In this document: one piece after another, positions 40,459 through 47,897 of the stretch
Numbering within the stretch: position 1 is the stretch's first letter
Layout of the letters: each line of letters starts with the position of its first letter
Source: JBAZQS01 sp041645075
GTDB lineage: Bacteria; Patescibacteriota; Patescibacteriia; 2-01-FULL-39-33
NCBI GenBank assembly: GCA_041645075.1
Contig: JBAZQS010000005.1
Location: 1 to 49,713 of the forward strand
Length of the DNA stretch: 49,713 nt
Reading direction: 5' to 3'
Translations under genes and position numbers: made by a program
Notes under the pieces: model-generated
The model's database searches: none
What the model was told of the DNA's origin: nothing
What the model saw: only the letters and a program-made list of their open reading frames with translations

Positions 40459-41346
40459 TTAAAAAAATAATATAAATAGGCCCAGGATAATTAAAATAGT
40501 CGCTAAGATTTTTTGCGCCAGTACTTTTGGCGAAAATTCTTCCTTGAGCAGGCGAGGAATTTTTTTGGCGAGAGGGATTATTATAATTAATAAGAAAATA
40601 TATTGCAAACCCTGCAAAGCGTTGACCAGGGCGACGCTGCTTGAGATGGCGATGGCGTAATTAATCAGGATAAAACTTAAAGCGCCGCTGATTTGTCCAA
40701 AAATAAATAAGCCCCCGCCGTTTTTGCCGGGATTTTTAATTTTTCCTCCAATGTCTTGCCGGTTGGTTTTGGGAATCAGCAAGAATAGCGCGCCTAAAAA
40801 GGCGCCCACTCTCGTCCAAACAAAACCGGAAATAAAATCTTGCTGGATAAAAACATATTTATTCATGGTGTAGGAAATAGCGAAAAGCAAGGTGGCGATA
40901 ATGGCTAATTGATAGCTTTTAGCCGAGGATTTGCCTGATTGCCAAGAGATGGCGACCGTTCCCAAAATAATAATAAAAAAAGCGGTAAGCGATTGCAGGC
41001 CCAATTTCTCATCTAAAAAAATTAAGGCGAATATAAAAATAAAAATCGGCTGGAGCCCGCCCATAAAAGGCGTGATGCGCGAGGCCTCGTTTTTGCTGAT
41101 GGCCTTAAACATAAACAAAAGCGCGAAGGCGAAAATTATGCCCGCCACCAAGGCGATGATAATTTGCGTTAAAGAATAAAATTTAAAACCAAAAGGAATT
41201 AGAACCAAAGCGAATAAACTAAGGGCGGAGATAAAAAAAGCATATACCGCCGGATTGGGAATTTTTTTGGATAATAAAATTTTGTCTATCGTTATGGCGA
41301 TGGCATTAAGGAAATAAGCGATAATAACAATGGTAAGCCAGTTCAT
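40459..41346 (-). CDS. EamA/DMT-family transporter
   Basis: 295 aa with ten helices in two five-helix repeats, the EamA pattern. The second helix pair includes FAFALLFMFKAISKNEASRI and PFMGGLQPIFIFIFALIFLDEKL, the conserved EamA segment (xPxxxxxxxxxxLxE). Exports amino acids or nucleotide-sugars in relatives. Two-base gap to the glycosidase gene indicates co-transcription with the surface cluster. Confidence 0.88.
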   Translation of the reverse strand: MNWLTIVIIAYFLNAIAITIDKILLSKKIPNPAVYAFFISALSLFALVLIPFGFKFYSLTQIIIALVAGIIFAFALLFMFKAISKNEASRITPFMGGLQPIFIFIFALIFLDEKLGLQSLTAFFIIILGTVAISWQSGKSSAKSYQLAIIATLLFAISYTMNKYVFIQQDFISGFVWTRVGAFLGALFLLIPKTNRQDIGGKIKNPGKNGGGLFIFGQISGALSFILINYAIAISSSVALVNALQGLQYIFLLIIIIPLAKKIPRLLKEEFSPKVLAQKILATILIILGLFILFF

Positions 41347-41394
41347 AAAATTATTATATAGAGACAGGCGCCCTGTTTCTACTATTATATCATA

Positions 41395-42393
41395 TTATTT
41401 TATCAGCATGGCATCGCCGAAGCTGTAAAATCTGTATTTTTTATTAATGGCTTCTTGATAGGCCCTCCTGATTATTTTTTGGTTAGCAAAAGCAGAGATT
41501 AACATTAGCAGGGTTGATTTTGGCAGATGGAAATTGGTAATAATCGCCTCAACAAATTTAAATTTGTAGCCGGGATAAATAAAAATATCAACCCATTTTT
41601 TTTGCGGAATTAATTTTCCATCTTTATCGGCAAAGGCCTCAACCGTTCTGACGGTGGTGGTGCCGCAGACAATTATTTTATGGCCCATTTTTTTTATTTT
41701 ATTTAATCTATCGGCCGTGATTTTATCTAAAACGGCTAATTCGCCAGGCATCTTGTGATTCTCAATCTTTTCTGTTTTGACGGGAGCAAAAGTGCCAAGG
41801 CCGACATGAAGGGTGATATATTCAATTTTGACGCCTTTATTTTTTAACTTTTTTAGCAGGTTTTTTGTAAAATGCAAGCCGGCCGTGGGCGCGGCGACCG
41901 AGCCATCCGTCTTGGCATAGACGGTTTGATAATCCATGAGATTGGATTTTTGTTTGATATAGGGCGGGGTCGGCGTCTGGCCGATAGAAAATAATTTTTT
42001 ATCAGGGGCATTGAAAGCGACGAGCCAATCTCCATCCATTTTTTTCAATGCCGTGGCGATAATTTTTTTAGGCAAAATAATTTTTTGGCCGGCTTTAATT
42101 TTGCCTTTGATTAATACCGACCATAAACCCCGTTTAATTTTTTTTAACAAAAAAACTTCAATCCGCCCGCCGGTTTTTTTGCGGCCGATAAGCCGAGCCG
42201 GTATGACTTTGGAATTATTTAAAACAAGCGCGTCCCCCTTTTCCAAAAAATCAATAAGATTATAAAATTTTTTATGAGATAATGTTTTTGTTTTTCTGTC
42301 CAAAATTAATAACCGCGCTTGGTCCCGCGGTTTTATCGGCTTTTGGCCGATTAGTGTTTTGGGCAAATTGTAATCAAACTGGCTCGTGAGCAT
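41395..42393 (-). CDS. queA: S-adenosylmethionine:tRNA ribosyltransferase-isomerase
   Basis: Penultimate step of queuosine synthesis in tRNA. Motifs: FDYNLPKTLIGQKPIKPRD, ALVLNNSKVIPARL, the glycine-rich SVAAPTAGLHFT (catalytic core) and THLVHGTFAPV-like ITLHVGLGTFAPVK, TTTVRTVEAF, and the C-terminal TNFHLPKSTLLMLISAF. 332 aa is normal. Overlaps the PH-domain gene by 20 bp. Other queuosine genes are not visible, so the pathway may depend on salvage. Confidence 0.97.
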   Translation of the reverse strand: MLTSQFDYNLPKTLIGQKPIKPRDQARLLILDRKTKTLSHKKFYNLIDFLEKGDALVLNNSKVIPARLIGRKKTGGRIEVFLLKKIKRGLWSVLIKGKIKAGQKIILPKKIIATALKKMDGDWLVAFNAPDKKLFSIGQTPTPPYIKQKSNLMDYQTVYAKTDGSVAAPTAGLHFTKNLLKKLKNKGVKIEYITLHVGLGTFAPVKTEKIENHKMPGELAVLDKITADRLNKIKKMGHKIIVCGTTTVRTVEAFADKDGKLIPQKKWVDIFIYPGYKFKFVEAIITNFHLPKSTLLMLISAFANQKIIRRAYQEAINKKYRFYSFGDAMLIK

Positions 42394-42922
42394 GGTTTAT
42401 TTTTGCTTTTTCATCAAGCCGTTGAACCATTTTGGCGATTGAATATGGATTGGGCACCTGTTCAAAAACAAACCTTTCCTTTGAGCCGGCTGATTGGATA
42501 TAAACGTCGCCATAATGAAAAATGGTGGCGAAAAATCCTTTTTGTTCGGCGGTCACATCCTGCACGCGGTATAAATCCAGTTCGGAAACCACGCGGTTGA
42601 AAAGGCCGTTCTGCTCGCGGTTTATTATCCTCTCGGTCGTGATGGTCCAGACATCCAAATAAGTTGTGGTCCAAAAAGTGAAAGCGAAGACCAAGGTCAT
42701 TAAATAATAAATGAAAACTCCCACCAGCAGAATCGGATAAGTAATCGGGTTGTCATATATACCCGGCAGGGCGGCGTTAAAAAAATAATAAATAACAACC
42801 GGCAGGGAAAATAATACGGCAAAAAGTAAAAAAATTTTAAAAAAAATAAACCAGTGCCGCCTTAAGTGGACGATAATTTCCTCTCCGGTTTTTTTGTTTG
42901 GTATGCTGTTTTTGCCAATCAT
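42374..42922 (-). CDS. Bacterial PH-domain membrane protein
   Basis: 182 aa. Two membrane helices (about 25-50 and 58-85) after EEIIVHLRRHWFIFFKIFL, then a bPH2-type domain: VWTITTERIINREQNGLFNR and VSELDLYRVQDVTAEQKGF are diagnostic (YdbS/YdbT pattern). Ends in a short helix. Role unknown; perhaps envelope stress. Part of the ruvB-queA operon. Confidence 0.85.
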   Translation of the reverse strand: MIGKNSIPNKKTGEEIIVHLRRHWFIFFKIFLLFAVLFSLPVVIYYFFNAALPGIYDNPITYPILLVGVFIYYLMTLVFAFTFWTTTYLDVWTITTERIINREQNGLFNRVVSELDLYRVQDVTAEQKGFFATIFHYGDVYIQSAGSKERFVFEQVPNPYSIAKMVQRLDEKAKINHAHEPV

Positions 42923-42927
42923 TTGTT

Positions 42928-43170
42928 TTAAAAAAGATTATTAGATTCAGCGCTAAATAACGGCTGTTGCCAGTCAATTAAGGCAAGCTGGGTAAAAGAA
43001 AAATTTAATATAATCATTGCTACCGCCACATATAAAACAATCACTAAAATATTGGCAAAGCTAAAAAAGCCGAAAATCAAAAGATGATAAATATTAAACA
43101 AACCATAGAGAATAAAAAACATCACGACCAATAAGTATAAATAATAGAAAACAGAAATGGTGATTACCAT
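42928..43170 (-). CDS. Small two-helix membrane protein, unknown function
   Basis: 80 aa, dominated by hydrophobic residues: helices at about 5-30 and 35-62, then a short soluble tail (IDWQQPLFSAESNNLF). No family recognised. One-base gap to ruvB upstream and 5 bp to the PH-domain gene downstream make it a true operon member. Confidence 0.7.
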   Translation of the reverse strand: MVITISVFYYLYLLVVMFFILYGLFNIYHLLIFGFFSFANILVIVLYVAVAMIILNFSFTQLALIDWQQPLFSAESNNLF

Positions 43171-43171
43171 A

Positions 43172-44203
43172 TTAGATTAGTTTATCTTGCAAGTTAAGCG
43201 GCGGCTCAATATTTAGATGTTTGTAGGCCAATTCCGTGGCCACCCGGCCACGCGGCGTCCGATTAATAAATCCGAGCTGGAGCAGAAATGGTTCAATCAC
43301 GTCTTCTATGGTATCCATTTCTTCAGATAGCGAGGAAGCGATGGAGTTTAAGCCGACCGGTCCGCCGGCAAATTTTTCTATAATTGTTTTTAAGACCAAA
43401 CGGTCAATATCGTCCAAACCGCGATGGTCAACGGCCAGCATTTTTAAGGCCTCTTGCGCGGTTTCTTTATCTATTTTACCATTTTTTTTGACTTGGGCAA
43501 AGTCGCGCACTCTTTTGAGAAGCCGATTGGCAATACGCGGGGTTTGCCTGGCTCTTTTGCCGATTTCGGCGCCGGCCGCCGGCTCAACACTAATATTAAG
43601 TATTCCCGCGGCGCGGTTGATAATCTGCTCTATTTCCGCCGGCTCATAAAAATTTAAGCGATAAATATTACCGAAGCGGTCGCGCAAGGGCGAGGACAAA
43701 CCGCTTACTTTTGTGGTGGCGCCGATTAAAGTAAATTTGGGCAGGTCTAATCTTAAGGTTCTGGCTGACGGCCCTTTGCCGATAATGATATCCAAGGCAT
43801 AATCCTCCATGGCCGGATAAAGCACTTCCTCAATGGATTTATTAAGCCGGTGGATTTCATCAATAAATAAAATGTCATTGTCAGAAAGATTGGTCAGGAT
43901 AGCGGCCAAATCGCCGGTTCTTTCAATGGCCGGGCCTGAAGTCACTTTTATGCCGCTGCCCATCTCATTGGCAATGATATGGGCCAAGGTGGTTTTGCCC
44001 AAGCCGGGCGGACCGAATATTAAGACATGCTCCAGGGCTTCGCCCCGCGTCTTAGCCGCCTCAATAAAAATTTTCAAGTTTTCCTTGACTTGGTTTTGGC
44101 CGATATATTCAGCCAAGGTTTTTGGCCTTAAGGTTGAATCCAAAACCTGGTCGGTTTGTTTTTCTTGGGCGGAAGTGATTCGGTTTTTGTTAAAATCAGC
44201 CAT
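43172..44203 (-). CDS. ruvB: Holliday junction branch-migration ATPase RuvB
   Basis: 343 aa AAA+ motor acting with RuvA and RuvC. LRPKTLAEYIGQNQVKENL opening, Walker A GPPGLGKTTLAHIIANEMG, Walker B ILFIDEIHRLNK, sensor GATTKVSGLSSPLRDRFG with arginine finger, and the C-terminal winged helix GGPVGLNSIASSLSEEMDTI / QLGFINRTPRGRV. Complete and typical. First gene of the operon. Confidence 0.98.
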   Translation of the reverse strand: MADFNKNRITSAQEKQTDQVLDSTLRPKTLAEYIGQNQVKENLKIFIEAAKTRGEALEHVLIFGPPGLGKTTLAHIIANEMGSGIKVTSGPAIERTGDLAAILTNLSDNDILFIDEIHRLNKSIEEVLYPAMEDYALDIIIGKGPSARTLRLDLPKFTLIGATTKVSGLSSPLRDRFGNIYRLNFYEPAEIEQIINRAAGILNISVEPAAGAEIGKRARQTPRIANRLLKRVRDFAQVKKNGKIDKETAQEALKMLAVDHRGLDDIDRLVLKTIIEKFAGGPVGLNSIASSLSEEMDTIEDVIEPFLLQLGFINRTPRGRVATELAYKHLNIEPPLNLQDKLI

Positions 44204-44277
44204 TGATTATGCTTATTTATAAAATCATCTTATCATCTGGGCAGTAAAATAACAACCAAGGCGACGGGTTGCGGGTT

Positions 44278-44333
44278 GTAGTTAGTAGAAATTTTTATTA
44301 TGATTGTATCAGACACTACCAGCTACTAACTAC
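44278..44333. repeat. 11-bp inverted repeat between ruvB and the glycosyltransferase
   Basis: GTAGTTAGTAG (44278-44288) and CTACTAACTAC (44323-44333) enclose 34 bp; the right arm ends 10 bp before the ATG at 44344. The architecture matches the inverted repeats at 21235 and 45529. Confidence 0.7.
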
Positions 44334-44343
44334 CACTCAATTT

Positions 44344-45381
44344 ATGGCAAAAATCATCTACGGCGTGTCGGGCCAGGGCTTTGGCCATTCCACCCGAAGC
44401 CGTGAAATATTGCGATATTTAGTGAGCAAAGGACATCAAGTCCTGGTTTTTACTTACGGCCAGGCCCTATTTTTTTTGCAGGAAGAATTCGCGGTTTATG
44501 AAATTCCCGGCCTGGGCTTGAGCTATAAGAATAATGAGCTGTCTTATTTTGATACGATTTATAAAAATACTCTCCAACTCGCCCGCCAGTCAAAAAATTG
44601 GAAAAAAATTTTAAATAAATTCAGGGACTTCAATCCCGACCTGGTCATTACCGATTTTGAATCGCTCTCGGCGGTCTTGGCCAAGCTTCAGCGCGCGCCC
44701 TTAATCTCCATTGATAACCAGCATCAGATTACGAACACAAAAATTGATTTGCCCTTGAAATACCGCAAGGATTTATTGGCTGATAAATTAGTGATTAAAT
44801 CAATGGTTTGGGGCGCCAAATATTATTTAGTGACCACTTTTTTTAAGACGCTGGTCAATAAGAAAAATACTTTTCTTTTCCCGCCGATTTTGAGAAAAGA
44901 AATTTTGGACTTAAAACCGCAAAAACAGGATTATATTTTGGTTTATCAAAATTCAAACTTTGACCATATTGTTAATCAGCTTCGGGATATAAACCAGAAA
45001 TTCGTGGTTTTTGGTTTGAGTAAAGAAGGCGTGGAAGGCAATATTGAATTTAAAAATTATGATTCGCATCAGTGGCTGAATTATTTGGCCAATTGCCGTG
45101 CCATCATCGGCACGGCGGGTTTGAGCTTGATTACCGAAAGTTTGCATTTGGCCAAGCCGTATTTGGCCGTGCCGGTTAAGAAGCAGATTGAGCAAGTAAT
45201 CAACGCTTACTATTTGGAGAAGATGGGCTATGGCCTGTCTTGTGCTGAGTTTACGAAAAAAAATTATTGGCGGTTTATGGAAAACTTGCCGACTTATGAT
45301 AAGAATTTAGAAAAATACAATAAAGCGGATAATTCGGCGATTTTTCATAAGTTAGATGAGATTATAGGTTATTGGAGTTAG
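44344..45381 (+). CDS. Glycosyltransferase of the MJ1255/MurG-like GT-B type
   Basis: 345 aa from ATG 44344 (MAKIIYGVSGQGFGHSTRS); the upstream part of the longer frame overlaps an inverted repeat. GQGFGHSTRSREI is the glycine-rich N-terminal donor-side loop, DLVITDFESLSAVLA and PLISIDNQHQ are typical for this family, and the C-terminal domain has GTAGLSLITESLHLAKPYLAVP, the nucleotide-sugar binding signature. Probably adds a sugar to a lipid carrier or wall polymer. Single gene with its own terminator. Confidence 0.82.
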   Translation: MAKIIYGVSGQGFGHSTRSREILRYLVSKGHQVLVFTYGQALFFLQEEFAVYEIPGLGLSYKNNELSYFDTIYKNTLQLARQSKNWKKILNKFRDFNPDLVITDFESLSAVLAKLQRAPLISIDNQHQITNTKIDLPLKYRKDLLADKLVIKSMVWGAKYYLVTTFFKTLVNKKNTFLFPPILRKEILDLKPQKQDYILVYQNSNFDHIVNQLRDINQKFVVFGLSKEGVEGNIEFKNYDSHQWLNYLANCRAIIGTAGLSLITESLHLAKPYLAVPVKKQIEQVINAYYLEKMGYGLSCAEFTKKNYWRFMENLPTYDKNLEKYNKADNSAIFHKLDEIIGYWS

Positions 45382-45402
45382 TCGGCGGAATAATTTTATA
45401 AA

Positions 45403-45432
45403 AAAACACCCGATTTAAATCAGGTGTTTTTT
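45403..45432. terminator. Terminator shared by the glycosyltransferase and the tRNA operon
   Basis: AACACC-C-GATTTAAATC-A-GGTGTT with A's before and six T after: functional in both directions. Confidence 0.85.
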
Positions 45433-45436
45433 ATTA

Positions 45437-45520
45437 TGCCCGGGGCGGGACTCCAACCCGCACGGCCTTTCGGCCAAAGGATTTTAAGTCCTTCGTGTCT
45501 AGCAATTCCACCACCCGGGC
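45437..45520 (-). tRNA. tRNA-Leu (anticodon UAA)
   Basis: 84 nt, CCA not encoded. Acceptor GCCCGGG/CCCGGGC; anticodon arm AAGGA-CTTAAAA-TCCTT (TAA); long variable arm TTGGCCGAAAGGCCGT; T-arm GCGGGTTGGAGTCCCGC (with TTGGAGT instead of the usual TTCGAxT). Confidence 0.94.
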
Positions 45521-45528
45521 ATGAATAA

Positions 45529-45603
45529 CACGAAAACACAAAAACAAGAAAACATTAAAACAAAAAAATATTAATTAATGACCTTTGTTTTTGTGTTTTC
45601 GTG
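45529..45603. repeat. Perfect 19-bp inverted repeat between two tRNA genes
   Basis: CACGAAAACACAAAAACAA (45529-45547) and its exact reverse complement (45585-45603), 37-bp spacer. It would put a hairpin between the tRNA-Gly and tRNA-Leu in a common precursor, a possible processing guide. Confidence 0.8.
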
Positions 45604-45608
45604 ACTTG

Positions 45609-45680
45609 AGCGGGTAAGCGGAATCGAACCGCCATCTCATCCTTGGCAAGGACGTATACTAACCGTTGTACTATACCCGC
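45609..45680 (-). tRNA. tRNA-Gly (anticodon GCC)
   Basis: 72 nt, no encoded CCA. Acceptor GCGGGTA/TACCCGC; anticodon arm TCCT-TGCCA-AGGA region gives GCC; T-arm GGCGGTTCGATTCCGCT. Confidence 0.94.
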
Positions 45681-45710
45681 AAAGAAATAAGAAAAGAATA
45701 AACTTTAGAT

Positions 45711-45738
45711 ATTATAACAAATTTATATAATTTGTAAA
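45711..45738 (-). promoter_or_regulatory. Promoter of the tRNA-Gly/tRNA-Leu unit
   Basis: Minus strand TTTACA (45733-45738), 16 bp, TATAAT (45711-45716), about 25-30 bp before the tRNA-Gly 5' end. Confidence 0.65.
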
Positions 45739-45780
45739 GACAATTGAACCCGCGCCATAAATGCTGTTTTCTAAAAATAC

Positions 45781-45809
45781 TTGACTTTTCGTCAAAAATA
45801 AGTTATTAT
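45781..45809 (+). promoter_or_regulatory. Promoter of rplS
   Basis: TTGACT (45781-45786), 17 bp, TATTAT (45804-45809), 34 bp before the ATG. Confidence 0.75.
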
Positions 45810-45843
45810 TTTTAGAGCTGATATTAATTATTTTTTAAATTTT

Positions 45844-46203
45844 ATGGGTAAAGAAAAAGAAATCCAGCAATCTAATTGGTTAGAAGCCGTTTTGCCAAAA
45901 ATCAAAGCGGGCGCGACCATTAAAGTCCATCAAAGAATTAAAGAGAGAAATACCAAGGGCGAGGAAAAGGAGAGAGTCCAAATTTTTGAAGGCATTGTTT
46001 TGTCTCATAAAGGGGGCGAACAAAAAACCGCGACCATAACCGTGAGAAAAATCGCCAGTGGCGGCATTGGCGTAGAAAGGATATTTCCAATTTATTCGCC
46101 GAATATTACAAAAATTGAATTATCCAAGGCGGCAAAAGTCAGAAAAGCCAAACTTTATTATTTAAGAGATTACAAAAAGAAATTAAAAGAAAAGCAGGTT
46201 TAA
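45844..46203 (+). CDS. rplS: Ribosomal protein L19 (bL19)
   Basis: Large-subunit protein at the subunit interface, 119 aa. Motifs: IKAGATIKVHQRIKE, RVQIFEGIVLSHKGG, the signature TITVRKIASGGIGVERIFPIYSPNI and the C-terminal KVRKAKLYYLRD. Complete. A tRNA cluster follows directly. Confidence 0.97.
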   Translation: MGKEKEIQQSNWLEAVLPKIKAGATIKVHQRIKERNTKGEEKERVQIFEGIVLSHKGGEQKTATITVRKIASGGIGVERIFPIYSPNITKIELSKAAKVRKAKLYYLRDYKKKLKEKQV

Positions 46204-46277
46204 TTCCCTTTCTGGCGTTGAAATTTGTATAGTGAAATTAATCTAGGCGGGATATATCCGCATTAAATTTCTAATTT

Positions 46278-46362
46278 GCGGACGTGGCGGAATTCGGTAT
46301 ACGCGCAAGCTTGAGGTGCTTGTTCCCGCAAGGGATTGGGAGTTCAAGTCTCCCCGTCCGCA
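46278..46362 (+). tRNA. tRNA-Leu (anticodon GAG)
   Basis: 85 nt, no encoded CCA. Acceptor GCGGACG/CGTCCGC; anticodon arm CAAGC-TTGAGGT-GCTTG (GAG); long variable arm TGTTCCCGCAAGGGATT; T-arm GGGAGTTCAAGTCTCCC. Confidence 0.94.
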
Positions 46363-46388
46363 TTTTTTAGGACGCTTAGCTCAGTTGG

Positions 46389-46498
46389 GTCGAGGCCTTT
46401 AGGCCGAGACGGGTTGGAAGCGAAGCAAGCCGAGCATCAAGCGAGGCGCAGATGAGCGCCAGACAATCTGCCAGTGGCAGATTGGATGCCAACCCAGG
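46389..46498 (+). repeat. Structured 110-nt insertion in the D loop
   Basis: Contains GTC-GA-GGCC-TTTA-GGCC-GA-GAC, a hairpin whose symmetric GA/GA internal loop suits tandem sheared G-A pairs. GGGTTGG (46421-46427) and CCAACCC (46489-46495) enclose two smaller hairpins, GGCGC-AGATGA-GCGCC and AATCTGCC-AGT-GGCAGATT. No coding capacity. Confidence 0.65.
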
Positions 46499-46534
46499 AT
46501 AGAGCGTCTCGTTTATTCACCCCATTAAATTTAT

Positions 46535-46608
46535 GGGTGGTTGGCTCAGTTGGTTAGAGCGTCTCGCTTACATCGAGAAGGCCAGAGGTTCGAATCCTCT
46601 ACCACCCA
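46535..46608 (+). tRNA. tRNA-Val (anticodon UAC), nested inside another tRNA gene
   Basis: 74 nt, no CCA. Acceptor GGGTGGT/ACCACCC; D-arm GCTCAGTTGGTTAGAGC; anticodon arm TCTCG-CTTACAT-CGAGA (TAC); T-arm AGAGGTTCGAATCCTCT. All arms pair fully, so it should be functional. It is flanked by a perfect 11-bp inverted repeat, CCCCATTAAAT (46520-46530) and ATTTAATGGGG (46613-46623), which would let the host tRNA's halves meet. Confidence 0.95.
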
Positions 46609-46686
46609 AGACATTTAATGGGGCAGGCCGAGAAGGCCAAAGGTTCGAATCCTTTAGCGTCCAATTAAATTAATTGATTAAAATTT

Positions 46687-46932
46687 ATGGCCAACATAAT
46701 AATTGGTTTGGTCGGAGTAGTTCTTGGATTTTTAATGGTTTGGAAGCCAAATTGGTTTTTGGAAATAATTGGCGTGCAGGCCTGGGCCGAAAAAGTTTTT
46801 GGTCCCGGTCGAAGTTCGGCTGGCTATCAGGTTATTGGCCTGATAATAATTTTTGTTTCCTTCTTGATAATGACCGACATGCTGAAGGGCATTGTTATTT
46901 GGGTTTTTGCGCCACTAATGGGTTGGAAATAA
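46687..46932 (+). CDS. Small conserved-looking membrane protein, unknown function
   Basis: 81 aa. Two helices: NIIIGLVGVVLGFLMVW (about 3-19) and YQVIGLIIIFVSFLIMTDML (about 47-66), separated by a charged loop (KVFGPGRSS) and followed by a short amphipathic end. No family named with confidence, but this layout is frequent in reduced bacterial genomes. It sits inside a tRNA cluster without obvious promoter of its own. Confidence 0.75.
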   Translation: MANIIIGLVGVVLGFLMVWKPNWFLEIIGVQAWAEKVFGPGRSSAGYQVIGLIIIFVSFLIMTDMLKGIVIWVFAPLMGWK

Positions 46933-46964
46933 TTTGTTAATTGTTAATTGAGATGGTTGATTTC

Positions 46965-47040
46965 GGGCTCTTAGCTCAGCTGGTAGAGCGCCTCGTTTGC
47001 ACCGAGGAGGCCAGGAGTTCGAATCTCCTAGAGTCCACCA
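46965..47040 (+). tRNA. tRNA-Ala (anticodon UGC)
   Basis: 76 nt with encoded CCA. Acceptor GGGCTCT/AGAGTCC (one G-T pair); anticodon arm CCTCG-TTTGCAC-CGAGG (TGC); T-arm AGGAGTTCGAATCTCCT. A 9-bp GAGATGGTT, the start of the repeated element end, lies 15 bp upstream. Confidence 0.96.
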
Positions 47041-47056
47041 AAGACGATTTGTTGCT

Positions 47057-47083
47057 CTTGCCTCGCCGACAGGCAAGTTTTTT
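47057..47083 (+). terminator. Terminator of the tRNA cluster
   Basis: CTTGCCT-CGCCGAC-AGGCAAG then six T. A second hairpin with T run (AATCCGGGC...GCTCGGATT, 47102-47136) follows, so read-through is doubly blocked. The rest of 47041-47192 has no gene. Confidence 0.88.
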
Positions 47084-47192
47084 AATATGACAAACGCAAT
47101 AAATCCGGGCAGGGAAGTATATGGCTCGGATTTTTTATTTGCTTTTTAAATGCCTAAAATTAGGCAAATTTTTAAAAAAATGGGTAAATCTA

Positions 47193-47221
47193 TTGACATT
47201 ATATCTATTGTGTGATATAAT
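47193..47221 (+). promoter_or_regulatory. Perfect consensus promoter
   Basis: TTGACA (47193-47198), 17 bp, TATAAT (47216-47221). Drives the gene at 47288 with a ~60-nt leader ending in GAGGAGG. Confidence 0.9.
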
Positions 47222-47287
47222 ATAGATACGTTATTTAAAACGTTAAAGGTAAAGTACAGTCAAAATTCGATTGAGGAGGAAAGTACC

Positions 47288-47779
47288 ATGTTCCAGCAGA
47301 CGAAGAATGCCATTAGCGCGTTGGCGCAAAAAATGGCCAAAATGGTAGGGCGGGCCGTCATTTTGACGATAGTTCTCTCGCTTGTGTTTGCTCTGGGTAT
47401 CGCGGCCGCTATCGGGTTTCTCCTGTTGGGGTCCAAATATTGGACGCTTAATTTGGCGACCCTGCCAGGAGAAGAAGTGACTGTCGTGATGGTGAATTCT
47501 AACATCAAGATGGTTGCTGGCCAGGCCGTTTCTGATCCTCGGCTGGTCATTCGCAAGAAAACCGGCCGCCAGCTCGATTACCTCGCCAAAGGCAATGAGT
47601 TGCAGTTTCAACCGGGAGACACGGCGGTGAGGACGCTCTCTGGAAAGTTTGCCTGGATTTCCAAACCGCTCTCCTCGGGGAAAGAAAGCGCCTCCGCCGC
47701 TCCCTTAAAGAATGTGGAGCATCCCGATGACGAGGTCCTCTATGAAAGTAGGCCGGTTAAGACGCACAAGCGCCGTTAA
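47288..47779 (+). CDS. Single-pass membrane protein, unknown function
   Basis: 163 aa. No family recognised. A basic N-terminus (about 1-20) precedes one helix (AVILTIVLSLVFALGIAAAI, about 24-48 including FLLLGS). The remaining ~110 residues are outside or periplasmic by the positive-inside rule, with a beta-like segment (EEVTVVMVNSNIKMVAG) and a basic, disordered C-terminus (PVKTHKRR). GAGGAGG lies 9 bases before the ATG. GC-rich codon use and its own promoter and terminator set it apart from the neighbours. Not obviously an enzyme. Confidence 0.75.
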   Translation: MFQQTKNAISALAQKMAKMVGRAVILTIVLSLVFALGIAAAIGFLLLGSKYWTLNLATLPGEEVTVVMVNSNIKMVAGQAVSDPRLVIRKKTGRQLDYLAKGNELQFQPGDTAVRTLSGKFAWISKPLSSGKESASAAPLKNVEHPDDEVLYESRPVKTHKRR

Positions 47780-47815
47780 CTGGCAAACAGAAAAACCCCC
47801 TTGTAATAAGATGTG

Positions 47816-47856
47816 CCGCAGCCACAAGTAAAAAAATTTGTGACTGCGGTTTTTTA
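47816..47856 (+). terminator. Terminator of the membrane-protein gene
   Basis: CCGCAG-C-CACAA pairs with TTGTG-A-CTGCGG, followed by TTTTTTATT. Confidence 0.88.
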
Positions 47857-47868
47857 TTATAAAATATC

Positions 47869-47897
47869 TTGACATTAAGCTTTTCGTCACTTATTAT
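47869..47897 (+). promoter_or_regulatory. Promoter of the fabF-like gene
   Basis: TTGACA (47869-47874), 17 bp, TATTAT (47892-47897), ~75-nt leader with GGGAGG before the ATG. Confidence 0.85.

Larger units (their letters stand above)
46370..46663 (+). tRNA. tRNA-like gene interrupted in the D loop and the anticodon loop
   Basis: The outer parts form a complete cloverleaf. Acceptor GGACGCT (46370-46376) pairs with AGCGTCC (46656-46662); D-arm GCTCAGTTGG is resumed by ATAGAGC (46499); anticodon stem TCTCG (46507-46511) pairs with CGAGA (46629-46633); T-arm AAAGGTTCGAATCCTTT. Two insertions separate these: 46389-46498 in the D loop (110 nt, closed by GGGTTGG/CCAACCC) and 110 extra nt in the anticodon loop (46512-46628 replace 7 nt), which contain tRNA-Val. 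Removing both leaves 74 nt, an ordinary tRNA. Anticodon cannot be assigned (5' side TTTA). It is either a pseudogene or a tRNA needing splicing or tolerating inserts; no group I intron core was recognised. Confidence 0.75.

Noticed and set aside
46512..46628. Group I or group II intron in the interrupted tRNA
   Set aside because: Most of the insert is tRNA-Val and its inverted-repeat flanks; there is no room for, and no sign of, an intron catalytic core or homing endonuclease.
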